From Panopea generosa (Eukaryota; Mollusca; Bivalvia; Adapedonta; Hiatellidae), in contig CM055895.1 of the NCBI GenBank assembly GCA_029582155.1, positions 63,031,078 to 63,095,077 of the forward strand: a stretch of 64,000 nucleotides of DNA, written 5' to 3'. Shown here piece by piece: positions 25,305-36,480 of this stretch. A model generated the notes under the pieces. The model saw only the letters and a program-made list of their open reading frames with translations. It was not told the DNA's origin and searched no databases. The stretch's first letter is position 1, and each line of letters opens with the position of its first letter. The translations under genes and the position numbers were made by a program.

Positions 25305-27688
25305 TACAAGTACATGCGAAAGTGTCGTGAATACATCCGCGTTATTTATATGAAATATCACAAATAGGACCAGAAAGTGCAAGTATACTACACATCAGAT
25401 TATAAAATGCCAACAGATCTAAGGCAGGCGGCAGTTATAAAACTATGGATAACCCATTTGTATCGAAAGGTGACTTTGTCGGTGACACAGCTTATCCTAA
25501 TCTTAATTATGACATGTTCAGTAATTGTCTTATTTCTGAAACAATACCTGTCTGGTTTATGTTGATTAAATCCTAGCAAATACAGATTCTTTAGTTCTTA
25601 ATAACATTGATCGTCGAAAAGTGTGTAGCTACTTTGGTGATGTCGTGATCTCGATCTGTTACCTGATATTAATTTGGTATTAAGGCATTCAAATTCAAAT
25701 ACAAACATGTGCTATATAATTTGTTTCTAGATATAATTTAGTAGAACATTGCCAACTGTGTGACAATGTATTTTATTATTAATTATAGTAAGTGAAGTGT
25801 TCATAAAGGTATTGTCATTGCCGTACATGATATGCGTGTGTAAACTTAACAGCTTCAACGAAACATATCTTAAATATGTAGCTGAAGGAAATTATAACAT
25901 AACAATCACATAAGACGTGTTGGCCGAAGATGACCTCTGAGAGATGACCTCTAAAAAACAATACTTAGAACTGGTGGTGGCGGTGGGGAGTGGGGGAGGG
26001 GTGTGGGGGTGAGGTGCTCAACTTAGCAAACATATTCGACAATGATTTGTATAATCTCGAAGCTTTTTCCGCAATCGGGCTAAACTAATACATAAACTTA
26101 ATACGCTATAATTTTTATGTGTTGATGTGAAAATGTATATTTGATAGAAGAGAAAACTAGTCCTTTTCAAATAGTATTTTATTCCACGACTTTTTTGTTT
26201 GTGTGAATGAAATATTCTTAGATACACTTCATTATTCCGCTAAACCAAAGCAAACTTTAATACAAGTCGAATCCATTAGCCCCTTTATTCGTCCGTTTGA
26301 TTTGAAAGTAAATGCCGACAATCTAACCACACGTTATTCTAAACTTATTATACAAATTATAAGATAACAACCCCTCTGTTCAGTGTAAAGTCATTCATTA
26401 AATGCCCCCCTACAATATTTTCACAAATAAGAAATTCAATAAAAAATCAAAGTTACACTTCATGTTGGTTTTGCACAAAATAGTGTCAATAATTACTTTA
26501 GAAACGATTAAAGGGCTATCGATAAAAATGATCAAGAAATCGATCACATTAAAGGTGTCAAATCGTAAATATATAATTAAATGTATTTGCTTTTAAGACA
26601 TTGTGTATATAGCAGTTGTATAACAAAAAATACTTGAGCATATTTTGTATCGGGTAAAAGTTACAGTTTCCACGAGCGGATCCAGATGGATGGGGGCTGT
26701 GGAAGATGTTTAACTTAAACTTAAAGCAAGAACGGTTAAAATGAATACATTTTGGAGATAGAACCGGCAAACGACCCTACTCCTAAATCGGTTCAATATA
26801 TATTTCACTTTTAATCAAAAGTTCATTTAATCAAACAACCGGAAGTAGTATTGATTCAAAGTTTCCATTTGGGAAAACGGCCGAATCACCAACAACCAAC
26901 CACTTGCCAGCTGTTTTTTTTTTTAAATCGCTGATTTATTTTAATTAAACAAAACAATACAAACGAAAAACAGTTTACAGCAATAAAAAACAGTACCGAG
27001 TCAAAATTTCCAGCTGGGGATTCGGATTCCGATTTCAAATGAAGATACATATTCTGTTTGAGATTTATTGTATTTTTTCAACGTGCAAAAAGAAAAACTA
27101 AACCGTGGTTATAATAACGAATACGAATCCCCAACTTGCAATTGATCGATAATTTGTTATTCGAATGTCCAACTACCAACTACCAACTGCCAACTACCTA
27201 CTAACTTTACACTTATACATTTTACCTTTTGGCATAAAAGAATAAAACAAATATGATACTTTTTTATGACAGCAAAGAACAAATATAGGAGTTCCAATCA
27301 CTTTAACTAAGGGGTGGCATTCTACAACTGTGTTGGTGTAACATTGATAAATTACAATAGTAAAGTTTATCACCTAATCGTGTTTCAACAATACGGTAGT
27401 AATCCTATATTTGGAATTACTGCCGAACCGCCAATATGTATCAATATGGCACGGATACAATTTCAGTTTAAACAATCTATATTCAATCACAAAATTGTCT
27501 CAGTTTCATAGTTTACTAATTTTAACTTTAGACAGTAAAGCAATTGTATTACATTAACGTATTGCTCGTATCTAGCAATTACGACGTGTAATTGAAATTG
27601 TAATTCAGTGGAATAGTATTAAATACGGTTTTAACAAAGCCTGGCCATTTATTATCTGGTAAAATACAAAACTATTTGATTAGCGACA
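25305..27688. other. Intergenic, AT-rich, no gene seen
   Basis: Only the G-rich motif at 25980-26012 and short simple runs (CAACTACCAACTGCCAACTACC near 27170, shown here in two parts: CAACTACCAACTG and CCAACTACC) stand out. Confidence 0.45.
25980..26012 (+). other. G-quadruplex-type motif
   Basis: Runs GGGG, GGGGG, GGGG and GGGGG separated by 1-4 nt (25984-26010), in otherwise AT-rich sequence with no gene near. Confidence 0.6.
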
Positions 27689-27689
27689 A

Positions 27690-27905
27690 CTACCGAACGT
27701 TTAAACAATCGGCTTAGGTCAGGCCTTGCAGCGGTAACTACCGAACGTTTAAACAATCAGCTTAAGTCAGACATTGCAGCGGTAACTACCGAATGTTTAA
27801 ACAATCAGCTTAGGTCAGACCTTGCAGCGATTGCTTACCAACGCTTAAACAATCAGTTTAGGTCAGACCTTGCAGCGATATCTCTACCAAAGGTTTAAAC
27901 ATTCA
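27690..27905. repeat. 48-bp tandem repeat, 4.5 units
   Basis: Starts at 27690, 27738, 27786, 27834 and 27882 (partial). Core CGAACGTTTAAACAATCGGC, TTAGGTCAGACCTTGCAGCG. It lies 180 bp upstream of the SINE/LINE composite. Confidence 0.92.
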
Positions 27906-28090
27906 TTTCTTGTTTGCTTTTTTCGTCTTTCCGCATCTCTCTAAATATGCATCAATTTGTGTTCATGCATAGTACCACCAGTTGGAAACAGAAAATGCTT
28001 TTTTGTTACCGATCGCCACAAATGTTTGAAATATGACGTTTTTTCAACAATTTACTAGTGATGCGACTATTTTTGCGCTATGGGCGGGCC

Positions 28091-28176
28091 GTCCTTCGTG
28101 GCCGAGTGGTTCAAAGCGCCCTCTCAATATCACTTACCTATCACTTCCAAGGTCGTAGGTTCGAGTCCCGTTCAGG
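28091..28176 (+). mobile_element. SINE family B, 5' (tRNA-like) half, split by the LINE
   Basis: The tRNA-like head has A box TGGCCGAGTGG and B box GGTTCGAGTCC and resembles a class II (Leu/Ser) tRNA. It aligns with the complete SINE at 11901-12149. The SINE body continues only after the LINE. Confidence 0.82.
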
Positions 28177-29340
28177 ATGCAGGAAACAATATCCGTGCTG
28201 CCTATCAATGATATGTACTCTCTAAGGTCAGACATTAACTTGGTCAGGAAGAGACTTGACGTTATTGAGACGTATATAGACAAAAACGATACAATTCTGA
28301 TAACTAAAGTAAATGTGCCTGTGGTGTCCCTCCTCAACCCACCCTCCTTATCAGATCTAGCCACCAATGCATTACGATCTGGTAACGTGGGTGAGTTTGG
28401 GCTGACAACTGCTCCTTTAAACAATTTTGGAAGTTTGGATATGCCATATGAACATAATAATAATGATATGGAAGCTAGTGTAAATGAAATAACAGACAGT
28501 TTGTGCGTAAACAATGAGACGCAATTAACCACGGAACTGGTCACCACCTTGCAAACATCAACATGTACTGCTGATGAACGGGTAACAGTGTCACCAAATA
28601 AGACAGTTATAGATGTATCAGTTCAATGTGATGAAAGCAATCCATTTCAAAATGGTAATGTTGATATGAGTGGTTCATTTGGAGATCTGCAAACTGAGCG
28701 GACTAAACGTGTTTCAGACTGCAGAGTTCCAAATGAAACTAACAGCTCAACACATTCCAACATCAAACATACAAATACAAAGCATGACAATGTTTCAGAT
28801 TCCGGTAACCGCTATCATAAATATGGTAAAAATAAAAAGGACGGTCGCAAAGTGACATTCGCCGATATAGTCTCTACTATCGGAACACCAGAAGTACCAC
28901 GGAAAAATGGCATTCCCGTTAGAATCACTCGGCGCCACGATACCGAGATTGATGAAGATTTTAGTGTCTACGTGAGAAAGCGAACTCGTCGATATTTCAT
29001 AGGAGGGTTTTCAAATTTGATGACTGAAGATAAACTAAGATCGTTTATTAAACAAAAAGGTCCAAAAGTGACCATGATACGTATATTTCCAGAAAAACGT
29101 ACTCCTGACGGGGTCATTATTCAACTTAATGTTGAAGCTAATACCGAGTGCTATTTACTTGAGGAAAGAGGTTTTTGGCCACGCGGTGTAACTTGTAAAC
29201 AGTGGTTGTCGCGCAACTCACTAATCAAAAAACGTAAATCGGGCGAACGTCACTTTGCGGACCGATCCGGCAATTATAATGCTTGGTGTGACCCTACCCC
29301 GAGTTATGAAGATTACAATAGGTACTGTAATTTAGATTAA
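28177..29340 (+). CDS. LINE ORF1 protein (RRM-like nucleic-acid-binding, 387 aa)
   Basis: The N-terminus (about 10-45) is a short helical segment with possible coiled-coil character, followed by a low-complexity polar region. About residues 225-345 form a basic domain (GRKVTFADIVSTIG, then YFIGGFSNLMTEDKLRSFI, VTMIRIFPEKR, GFWPRGVTCKQW) with the spacing of the RRM-like fold common in ORF1 proteins of molluscan LINEs. ORF1 products bind the element RNA and chaperone target-primed reverse transcription. The frame is closed upstream by a TAG 18 nt before the ATG, inside the tRNA-like sequence. The RRM assignment is by pattern only. Confidence 0.8.
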   Translation: MQETISVLPINDMYSLRSDINLVRKRLDVIETYIDKNDTILITKVNVPVVSLLNPPSLSDLATNALRSGNVGEFGLTTAPLNNFGSLDMPYEHNNNDMEASVNEITDSLCVNNETQLTTELVTTLQTSTCTADERVTVSPNKTVIDVSVQCDESNPFQNGNVDMSGSFGDLQTERTKRVSDCRVPNETNSSTHSNIKHTNTKHDNVSDSGNRYHKYGKNKKDGRKVTFADIVSTIGTPEVPRKNGIPVRITRRHDTEIDEDFSVYVRKRTRRYFIGGFSNLMTEDKLRSFIKQKGPKVTMIRIFPEKRTPDGVIIQLNVEANTECYLLEERGFWPRGVTCKQWLSRNSLIKKRKSGERHFADRSGNYNAWCDPTPSYEDYNRYCNLD

Positions 29341-29382
29341 TCAAGTATATTAATCTCAAACAAATTACTCAATGGTATAAAC

Positions 29383-29664
29383 ATGTTGATGGTTTTTTTT
29401 TGTAAAACTAAGAAAATTAGTTTATTATCGTTGAACACGTGTGGTGTAACTTATAATCGTGATTGTCATTGTATTCAATTGAATATTTGCTTGGCATACA
29501 TAGGATGTTCTTCGAACTCGGACTGCTTATGTGGCTATAACTTACCTTTGTTTGATACAGTATGCAGCAGCTATAAACGGAATTACGTATTATTTACTCA
29601 AGCGTCTTTAGTTTATAATATGCTATTATATATTTTTTTAATCTGCAATCATGATAAATCTTAA
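29383..29664 (+). CDS. Small Cys-rich ORF between LINE ORF1 and ORF2 (function unknown)
   Basis: A 93-codon frame with ten cysteines, ending 14 nt inside the start of ORF2. Its segment KKISLLSLNTCGVTYN resembles the start of the ORF2 endonuclease (KKLNLLSWNATGLMSS), and the DNA there is also similar. It may be a decayed partial duplication of the endonuclease start rather than a real gene. Low confidence that it is translated. Confidence 0.3.
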   Translation: MLMVFFCKTKKISLLSLNTCGVTYNRDCHCIQLNICLAYIGCSSNSDCLCGYNLPLFDTVCSSYKRNYVLFTQASLVYNMLLYIFLICNHDKS

Positions 29665-32600
29665 GAAACTTAACCTATTATCGTGGAATGCAACAGGTTT
29701 AATGTCTAGTAGCACTTACCTATGCAATTCTTTGAACGGACTATCGATAGATATTTGTGGTGTTTCAGAACATTGGTTATCAGATAATAATATACATTTT
29801 ATAAGTTCTCTAGACAATAATTATAAAGCACATGTTGTTACTGACTCTAGTTTAAATGTTAAAGGTAGCAGACGAGTCGGTAAAGGTGGCGTAGCTTTGC
29901 TATGGCATATTAAATATGATAGGTTTGTGACACCGATAACTATTGATGATGATAGAATAGTTGGTATACAAATTCAATATACACGCAGTCATTTTTTGTT
30001 TATATTTCAAGTGTATTTACCATGCAGTAACCATCCCATTGAAAGCTATAGGAATAATATTGACAAGCTTTTCAATTTATGGAGTTTATATTCAGAAAAT
30101 GGTTTTGTTATATTTATGGGCGACTTCAATGCAACCTGTTCAAAATTCCCAAGTAATAGCAGAGATCAATCATTCACACAGTTCTTGAATGATACTAATA
30201 TGATCTCTGCTAATACATTGGATATGTGCACCGGTGCTTCATCATCCTTTGTATCCTACGATGGAAAGTGTGAATCGCTTATTGATTTCATCATTTTGCC
30301 AGTTGAGAAAACAGATTGTATTACTCATTGTGTAATAGTAGATGACGATTGTCTAAATGTTTCAAGACATAGACCTATTAAATGTAGTCTGAATATGCCT
30401 TCGACTGGTTATAATGACGATGTGTCGAATGTAAATATTTCGCAATCATATAATATTAACTGGAAAAAAGTAAGACAAGTTGATATTACATCCTATCAAA
30501 ACATGCTCAATGCATCAGAAGATTTGATAAAAGCACAAAATTGTCCGCTTAAATGTCCTGCTGAAATTGATAATATGTATAAAATTTTAAGCGAGACTGT
30601 TGTTTCTTGCTCAGATAAATGTTTTCGCAAGACGAGATTTAAGCACTTTTTAAAACCGTATTGGAATTCAGAGTTATCTAATTTACATAAAGTCATGTTA
30701 GAAAAACGGAAAATCTGGATTCAAAATGATAGACCAAGAGATCAATCACATTATTCTTATAAAAGTTATAAAACAGCAAAATGTTATTTCAGAAAAAAAC
30801 ACAGGTATTTTGCCAATGAGTATTTAAAAAATCTTGATGAAGAAATTGACACAACCGCTGAACTTGATAAAGAACAATTTTGGAAATTAGTGAATTCGCG
30901 AAGAAAACGGTCATCAAGAAGAGCAGGCGCTGAAATAAAATTCAATGGCGTAATGTATAGGGATAACGACAGTATTACAGAGCAATGGAAACAATATTTT
31001 GAATCGTTATATACCCCGTCAATTGATAGTAATTATGATAATATTTGGAAAGCTTCTGTTGACGAAAAAATAAATTCTGTTATATCGCAGTCTAGATTTT
31101 GTATTGATGACGTCATTAATGTGTCACAGGAAGAAGTAAGAACCTCAATTGCATCGTGTAAACGCGGCAAAGCCAGTGGGATCGATAATGTTTCTTACGA
31201 ACATTACATTTTTGGCGGAAATATAGTTATTAATACATTAGCAAAACTGTATACAGCTATGCTGTCCCAAAGTTACATTCCACCAAACATGAACAAAGGC
31301 GTCATTATAACATTACATAAAGGCGGAGGTAAACGTAAGGATGATCCCAATAATTATAGAGCAATCACATTAACTCCTACTGCTCTTAAACTATATGAAA
31401 ATATACTTCTTTCACGTTCCAAACAAAAACTTCTTTCTAATTTAAGTAATCAACAAGGGGGGTTTCAGGAAGGACTTGGTTGTTTGATGACTTCCTTCGC
31501 ACTAAAAGAATGTATTTTATATGGCAGAGAGCACAAGAGCAAGGTTTTTGTTTGCTTTTTAGATGCTCGTCAAGCTTTTGATAGGGTGTGGCATAATGGA
31601 CTTATGCTCAAATTGTTTGATAGCGGCGTTACAAACTATATATTTATGTCATTCTTTAATATGTATCGTAATATGCAAAGCTGCGTACGAAACCAAGGGT
31701 CGATTTCTGAGTGGTTCAATGTTCTTCAAGGAACAAGACAAGGGGGTAAAAGTTCACCAATATTATATCTTCTTTTCATTGATGGTCTGATAAAAGACAT
31801 AGAAAGTAGCAATCTTGGGTTGTGTATTTTTAACTTGAAGGTTGGTACCCCTACCGTCGCGGATGATATGGTTCTTGTATCGTATTCAAAGTCAGGTTTA
31901 GACAAAATGCTAGATATTTGCTACAAATATTCCATAAAATGGAGATATGATTATAATCCATTAAAATGTGCTATTGTTGTTTTTAATGAATCCAAACATA
32001 ACTTTGATAAAAACTGCAGATCATGGAAACTAGGATCTAGTAACATTATTCATGAAACAGAAAATTATACACATCTAGGAATTATATGTGACAAATATAT
32101 GTGTATTAGTGATCATATTCGACAGTCAAATAATAAGTTACGTGGACTTTTTTTAAGTCTTATTAATAGTGGCTTACATCCGCATGGTCTTAATCCCTTG
32201 ACAACATTAACAATATATAAGTCAATCGTAATACCAAAATCCCTATATGGTTGTGAATTATGGAATTCATTAACCAAATCAAATATTATACAACTAGAAC
32301 GAGGACATAGATTCTGTATAAAATTTATCCAAAATATCCCACAATATGTAAATACGGATTTTGCTTTAAGCTCTATTGGTGTAACTTCACTTGAAACGGA
32401 AATCGACTACAGGAAGCTACAATTCTTTGGTCAATTATGCAGACTCCCGAATAAGTATATTGCTAAGCAATTATTTGTTAATCGTCTGTTAAAATATCTT
32501 AGTGATGATAAACAAACATTAGGTTTTATTCCTGACATCTATAGAATATTAACGAAGTATGATCTATATAATTATTTGGTTAATTATTCTAAAACAGCAA

Positions 32601-33106
32601 TATTTCCATCCAAGTATGCATGGAAATATATTCTTAGACAAAAAGTGCTAATACATTACTCAAATACAATGTTAATGAGGTTAGGTGACAAGATGGGTCC
32701 ATCATATGTCATGAATATGTTTAGCATAAATAGGCCTTGCTTCCTATGGCAATTAAGTAGGAAAAATCAGTATGTAAAAGCACAATGTTTTACAGCAGTG
32801 TCACTACTAAGTAAACTGCAATCGTTTACAGCTGTACAGCTATGTAACAAATGTAATACGCTTGTAGATAATTTAGTACTACATATTGTTCATTTTTGTA
32901 TTGCAAACACTGTCGAAAGAAATAAGCTTTGGGACGCAGTTATAACGACCTGTGGTCTTCAGGTCTTTAATTCATTTATTAAAAAGACGCCTAAAGATCA
33001 GATTTATGCACTGCTTTCCGGGCTTAATGAATATTTATCTGACATTGAACAGATTGAAGATGTATTATTGTTCAATATTGGGATACTTCACAGTATGTTA
33101 AAGTAA
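29651..33106 (+). CDS. LINE ORF2: APE endonuclease + reverse transcriptase (1151 aa)
   Basis: The N-terminal endonuclease/exonuclease/phosphatase domain (about 5-250) keeps its catalytic motifs: LLSWNATG with N13, SEHWL with E40, MGDFNAT (D158, N160), LIDFIILP and SRHRPI with H240. The reverse transcriptase (about 500-800) shows KASGIDNVSYE, NYRAITLTPTALKLYE, FLDARQAFDRVW (D638, D644), QGTRQGGKSSP and the VADDM active site (D738, D739), then YTHLGI. A C-terminal Cys/His cluster (C1065, C1068, H1078, C1083) fits the CCHC knuckle of many LINEs. No RNase H domain was seen. The protein nicks target DNA and copies element RNA at the nick. All key residues are present. Confidence 0.95.
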   Translation: MINLKKLNLLSWNATGLMSSSTYLCNSLNGLSIDICGVSEHWLSDNNIHFISSLDNNYKAHVVTDSSLNVKGSRRVGKGGVALLWHIKYDRFVTPITIDDDRIVGIQIQYTRSHFLFIFQVYLPCSNHPIESYRNNIDKLFNLWSLYSENGFVIFMGDFNATCSKFPSNSRDQSFTQFLNDTNMISANTLDMCTGASSSFVSYDGKCESLIDFIILPVEKTDCITHCVIVDDDCLNVSRHRPIKCSLNMPSTGYNDDVSNVNISQSYNINWKKVRQVDITSYQNMLNASEDLIKAQNCPLKCPAEIDNMYKILSETVVSCSDKCFRKTRFKHFLKPYWNSELSNLHKVMLEKRKIWIQNDRPRDQSHYSYKSYKTAKCYFRKKHRYFANEYLKNLDEEIDTTAELDKEQFWKLVNSRRKRSSRRAGAEIKFNGVMYRDNDSITEQWKQYFESLYTPSIDSNYDNIWKASVDEKINSVISQSRFCIDDVINVSQEEVRTSIASCKRGKASGIDNVSYEHYIFGGNIVINTLAKLYTAMLSQSYIPPNMNKGVIITLHKGGGKRKDDPNNYRAITLTPTALKLYENILLSRSKQKLLSNLSNQQGGFQEGLGCLMTSFALKECILYGREHKSKVFVCFLDARQAFDRVWHNGLMLKLFDSGVTNYIFMSFFNMYRNMQSCVRNQGSISEWFNVLQGTRQGGKSSPILYLLFIDGLIKDIESSNLGLCIFNLKVGTPTVADDMVLVSYSKSGLDKMLDICYKYSIKWRYDYNPLKCAIVVFNESKHNFDKNCRSWKLGSSNIIHETENYTHLGIICDKYMCISDHIRQSNNKLRGLFLSLINSGLHPHGLNPLTTLTIYKSIVIPKSLYGCELWNSLTKSNIIQLERGHRFCIKFIQNIPQYVNTDFALSSIGVTSLETEIDYRKLQFFGQLCRLPNKYIAKQLFVNRLLKYLSDDKQTLGFIPDIYRILTKYDLYNYLVNYSKTAIFPSKYAWKYILRQKVLIHYSNTMLMRLGDKMGPSYVMNMFSINRPCFLWQLSRKNQYVKAQCFTAVSLLSKLQSFTAVQLCNKCNTLVDNLVLHIVHFCIANTVERNKLWDAVITTCGLQVFNSFIKKTPKDQIYALLSGLNEYLSDIEQIEDVLLFNIGILHSMLK

Positions 33107-33542
33107 CTTTTATCGATACTGCTAATGTTTACTGTTTGTTACTCAGTGTATGATTAATTTCTTACATTTCGTTTCGGTAAGATACAAAAGGTTCATCGTT
33201 GTCATAAGTCTATCACTGGGTCTTGCATTTTATTTCGGTAAGATTCATTATAGATGGACAATGTTATTATTTCACTTATATTATTTTAAGGTACACTATA
33301 TGACAGTTAAAAAGCTATACTAATTTTTATAAAATCATAATTTATTTAGTTATTTTAACAAATCCATCATGTTATGAATACTCTTACAATATGACATCAT
33401 ATTAGGCGTATCGTATGTTCATTCTTCACTTGTAACTCATTGTATGTTGTTCATTTATATGTAATTATTTACTGCAATTTTTATATATGTTATTATATGC
33501 TCTCCAATTATGGAGGAAATAAAGATTCTATCTATCTATCTA

Positions 33543-33686
33543 ACTGAAATCTTCATGTGAGAATGTTTGCCAGTTACCTGCAGAAGGTATTACTCCACCA
33601 ATAAAACTGGGTATGTAATAAATATTACGGTTGAATAGTGTTGGAAATGGATTTAGACTCTTTCTAAGATAAAAATAAAATAAAAG
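33543..33686 (+). mobile_element. SINE family B, 3' half, split by the LINE
   Basis: The stretch containing GTGAGAATGTTTGCCAGTTA, CTCCACCA, AAAACTGGGTATG and an A-rich tail aligns with 12000-12149 of the intact SINE. It starts where the head at 28176 stops. Confidence 0.8.
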
Positions 33687-33689
33687 GTT

Positions 33690-36480
33690 CGTAACATTCT
33701 TGAGTGTTGATAGCATGTAGATATATAAATGTTAAATTAACAATCATCAAAATATCCGGGTGCCCCTTTCTTTAAACCAAAATACCTAGCTTCTGATGCA
33801 CAAGTCGTAAGTTATTTGATTATTTAAATTTTGACCTAATTAACACTTCCGGTTGTGTAAGCTCATCATGATCAACTTACAAGACATAGTTGTACACAAT
33901 GCGTTGACGCCATGCGGGGACACTTATGATATTTTATTTCTGTTGATGAGTGGAATTTCACCTTTGTTGCCAGTGAATTAACATTCCTACCCTAAAATAA
34001 GCCGATTTGCGTCCTGTCGCAGTACGCGCCATATACAATGTACCTTCCTAATTAGGGTAGGTATATGTATTAATTGGTAGTTTTAGCATCACGCCGATTT
34101 AAGGTGTTAATTGGAATGTACTATATCAAAAGTGAGATTGTAAATCCTCTTAAACAGAGATTATTATATAAACACCCCGGTTTTAAACCATGTCAAAACG
34201 CATTTTAATAATTTATAAGTCATTAGATGATTATTGTCCAACAACACTTGCGTTCGTTTTCCCAGGAAATAATAGTTTTTATTCAGACCATCGCCTTCAT
34301 TAAAAAAAACACCATGGTTAAAATTTCGTGAAAACTGGCACATAATTTTTACGATATATTCTCTTTAAATTATTTTAAAATCAGGACACCCCAAAATACA
34401 AGTATCAGAGCAAAAACCAAATGATTCAAGTTAATTCTCAATTTAATTTTGGTCCATAGTATTTTATAATTGCAAACTGTTGTCGCTGACGCGGTATATA
34501 TATACAATGGAGGTGACCAGTCTTTGAGTAGTAAATATTACCATTGATGGATATATTAAACACAAAATAACGAATAAGTTTAAATTCGATATATTTGTAA
34601 TGATGTATACGAAACTTTCCTAAAATATTAAATATGAAAACGTAAACCGTTATCAGTAAATTTGTAATACTAAACATCAGTTAGTAAAATATCAAATATA
34701 AATTCAAAACTCAATCTAAAGCATCGTTTTCATGCCAGAAACCAATACAAAATATTTCATCAAGATATCTTAAAAGGAGTCGACAATTTTCATGTCCATT
34801 CAAAACGACCTTTTCACAATTATAAACTTTATATCCACATGATGAAACAATAAAGTTAAAATAACATAGTTTGTATTGAGAGTAATTTTGGCCAGGGGCA
34901 TATAGTAAACAAGAATACAATAGAGCATTGAAGATATTAATTAATCGGAAACCCGTATTTTCCCCTCGGTTTATTAACTATGACCTAGACCATATATACC
35001 TCAAAACTAATCCCAGACTTCCTTTTCATGTCACGTTGAACATGTAAGAAACATGACAAATGAGGTGTCGCATATAGTTTGAACATATTTATTCCATAAT
35101 GTACACCTTTTGAAACATATAGCTCGGGTGTCGATATGACTTGTCGGATTGTCTATGATAAGGTTAAAAAGAGAATAGCAAAGTTCCATGATATTATATA
35201 TATGTTTAAGTACTTAAAAAATCGTTTTAATTTGCTCGAGTACACCACACAAAGCCGTGACGGAGGATCGAGCCCACGATCGTGGATCCGGCACTCTACC
35301 ACTGGGTCACGCGCCTCATATATCAGTAGAATCCACAATTAACGTGTTCATTATCTACAACTATGTTTCCTTCACAAAACAAATGTATTGCTCCTAGTGC
35401 ATCATAATCACAATACAACGAAAGATTATAATCTTTGACTATTTAATTACTATGCAAAATTAACGGACGCATGGGTCATTGCGTCAACCCACCCTCCCTT
35501 TGATACCAAGACGTGTAATGTTCAATGCCCATCGCAAAGTACATTTGAACTGATTCTCGAATGAACATTCACGAAAGAGTTAGTCAACATCTGAATGGTT
35601 ACCTATCGTGTTATTTTTGCGTGATGTTGGAAATGGCTAAAACAAGTATGCATCTATTTTCATATATTATAATCTTTCTGCGAATTTCTGTACGAATATT
35701 ATAGTTTTTAAAAGCCTACATTTCGCCCACGTTGTTGTGAGTGTTGTTACGTAAAACGAGTTTATTATAATCATTTAAAAATAAGAACTCATCAAACCTA
35801 AATTAATAAACACTCTACTACCAAATCACGATATAAAATATTCTATTATTTACTGCTATCGATGTTTTTTGTGCCATTTGCGCTCCGTTGAAAATAATGT
35901 ATTCATGTATAGGTTTGGTGCCGCCTCCACCCCTTCGGGAGATCGACTCGATTAAATGCGTTCTCTCGTTAAATAAAGACTATATGATTATTTAGTGTGT
36001 TTGGGACATGAAAAAAAAGCAACAGAAGGGACGCAATACTTCTTAAAAATACAAATGCAGATAGTCATCCTTTTTGGAGTTGCTCCTCTCAATGTACATT
36101 GTAAATATATAGTTCAGTGGTTTTAGAAGAGATGTCGCTCAAATTAAATATGTGGGCAAGGCCTGGTGGCCATCTTGGTTTCCCGAGGTCGAAAAAGAAC
36201 CCAGAAATGTCACAACCCAGGTTACATAGTGGCCACATCTTATGATAATCGGGCAGAGTAAAAGCAGACGAAAATGTGAACAAAATAGGTTTCCAGTGCC
36301 TTTGTCTTAACCTCGTGTGATTTAATAAGACGTGTATATCGATCAGGATATTCAGCTGAGGATATACAGGTGCATTTGTATTTTAATACAATGCATGCAC
36401 CAATGGCAAACTTCGGTGAAAGGGACATAACTGCCACAACTCGTTACCTAGGAAAAACACTAATACAAAATCATGACAAT
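33690..36480. other. Intergenic, AT-rich, one tRNA-like repeat
   Basis: No host exon was recognised. Only the family D head at 35222-35325 is annotated. Confidence 0.45.
35222..35325 (-). mobile_element. tRNA-like repeat head (SINE family D), copy 2
   Basis: The minus strand reads TGACCCAGTGGTAGAGTGCC followed by GGGCTCGATCCTCCGTCACG, a tRNA-shaped order of A and B boxes. It resembles the sequence at 13064-13160. Confidence 0.45.

Larger units (their letters stand above)
28177..33542 (+). mobile_element. Apparently intact two-ORF non-LTR retrotransposon (APE-type LINE)
   Basis: Two uninterrupted ORFs (28177-29340 and 29651-33106) are followed by about 430 bp of 3'UTR. The 3'UTR ends in a small hairpin (CTCCAATTATGGAG), AAATAAAGA, and a short (TCTA)n tail at 33525-33540. 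The left border falls at the ORF1 ATG, directly after a tRNA-like SINE head (28091-28176). The right border is followed by the matching SINE body (33543-33686). There is therefore no recognisable 5'UTR: either it was lost on 5' truncation or the family is unusual. The absence of stops or frameshifts in 4.6 kb of coding sequence suggests recent insertion. Clade is not certain; endonuclease plus RT without an RNase H domain fits the CR1/L2/Jockey side of the tree. Confidence 0.92.

Noticed and set aside
28091-28176. Possible Leu/Ser tRNA gene
   Set aside because: The same sequence heads the complete SINE at 11901, so it is a SINE promoter region.
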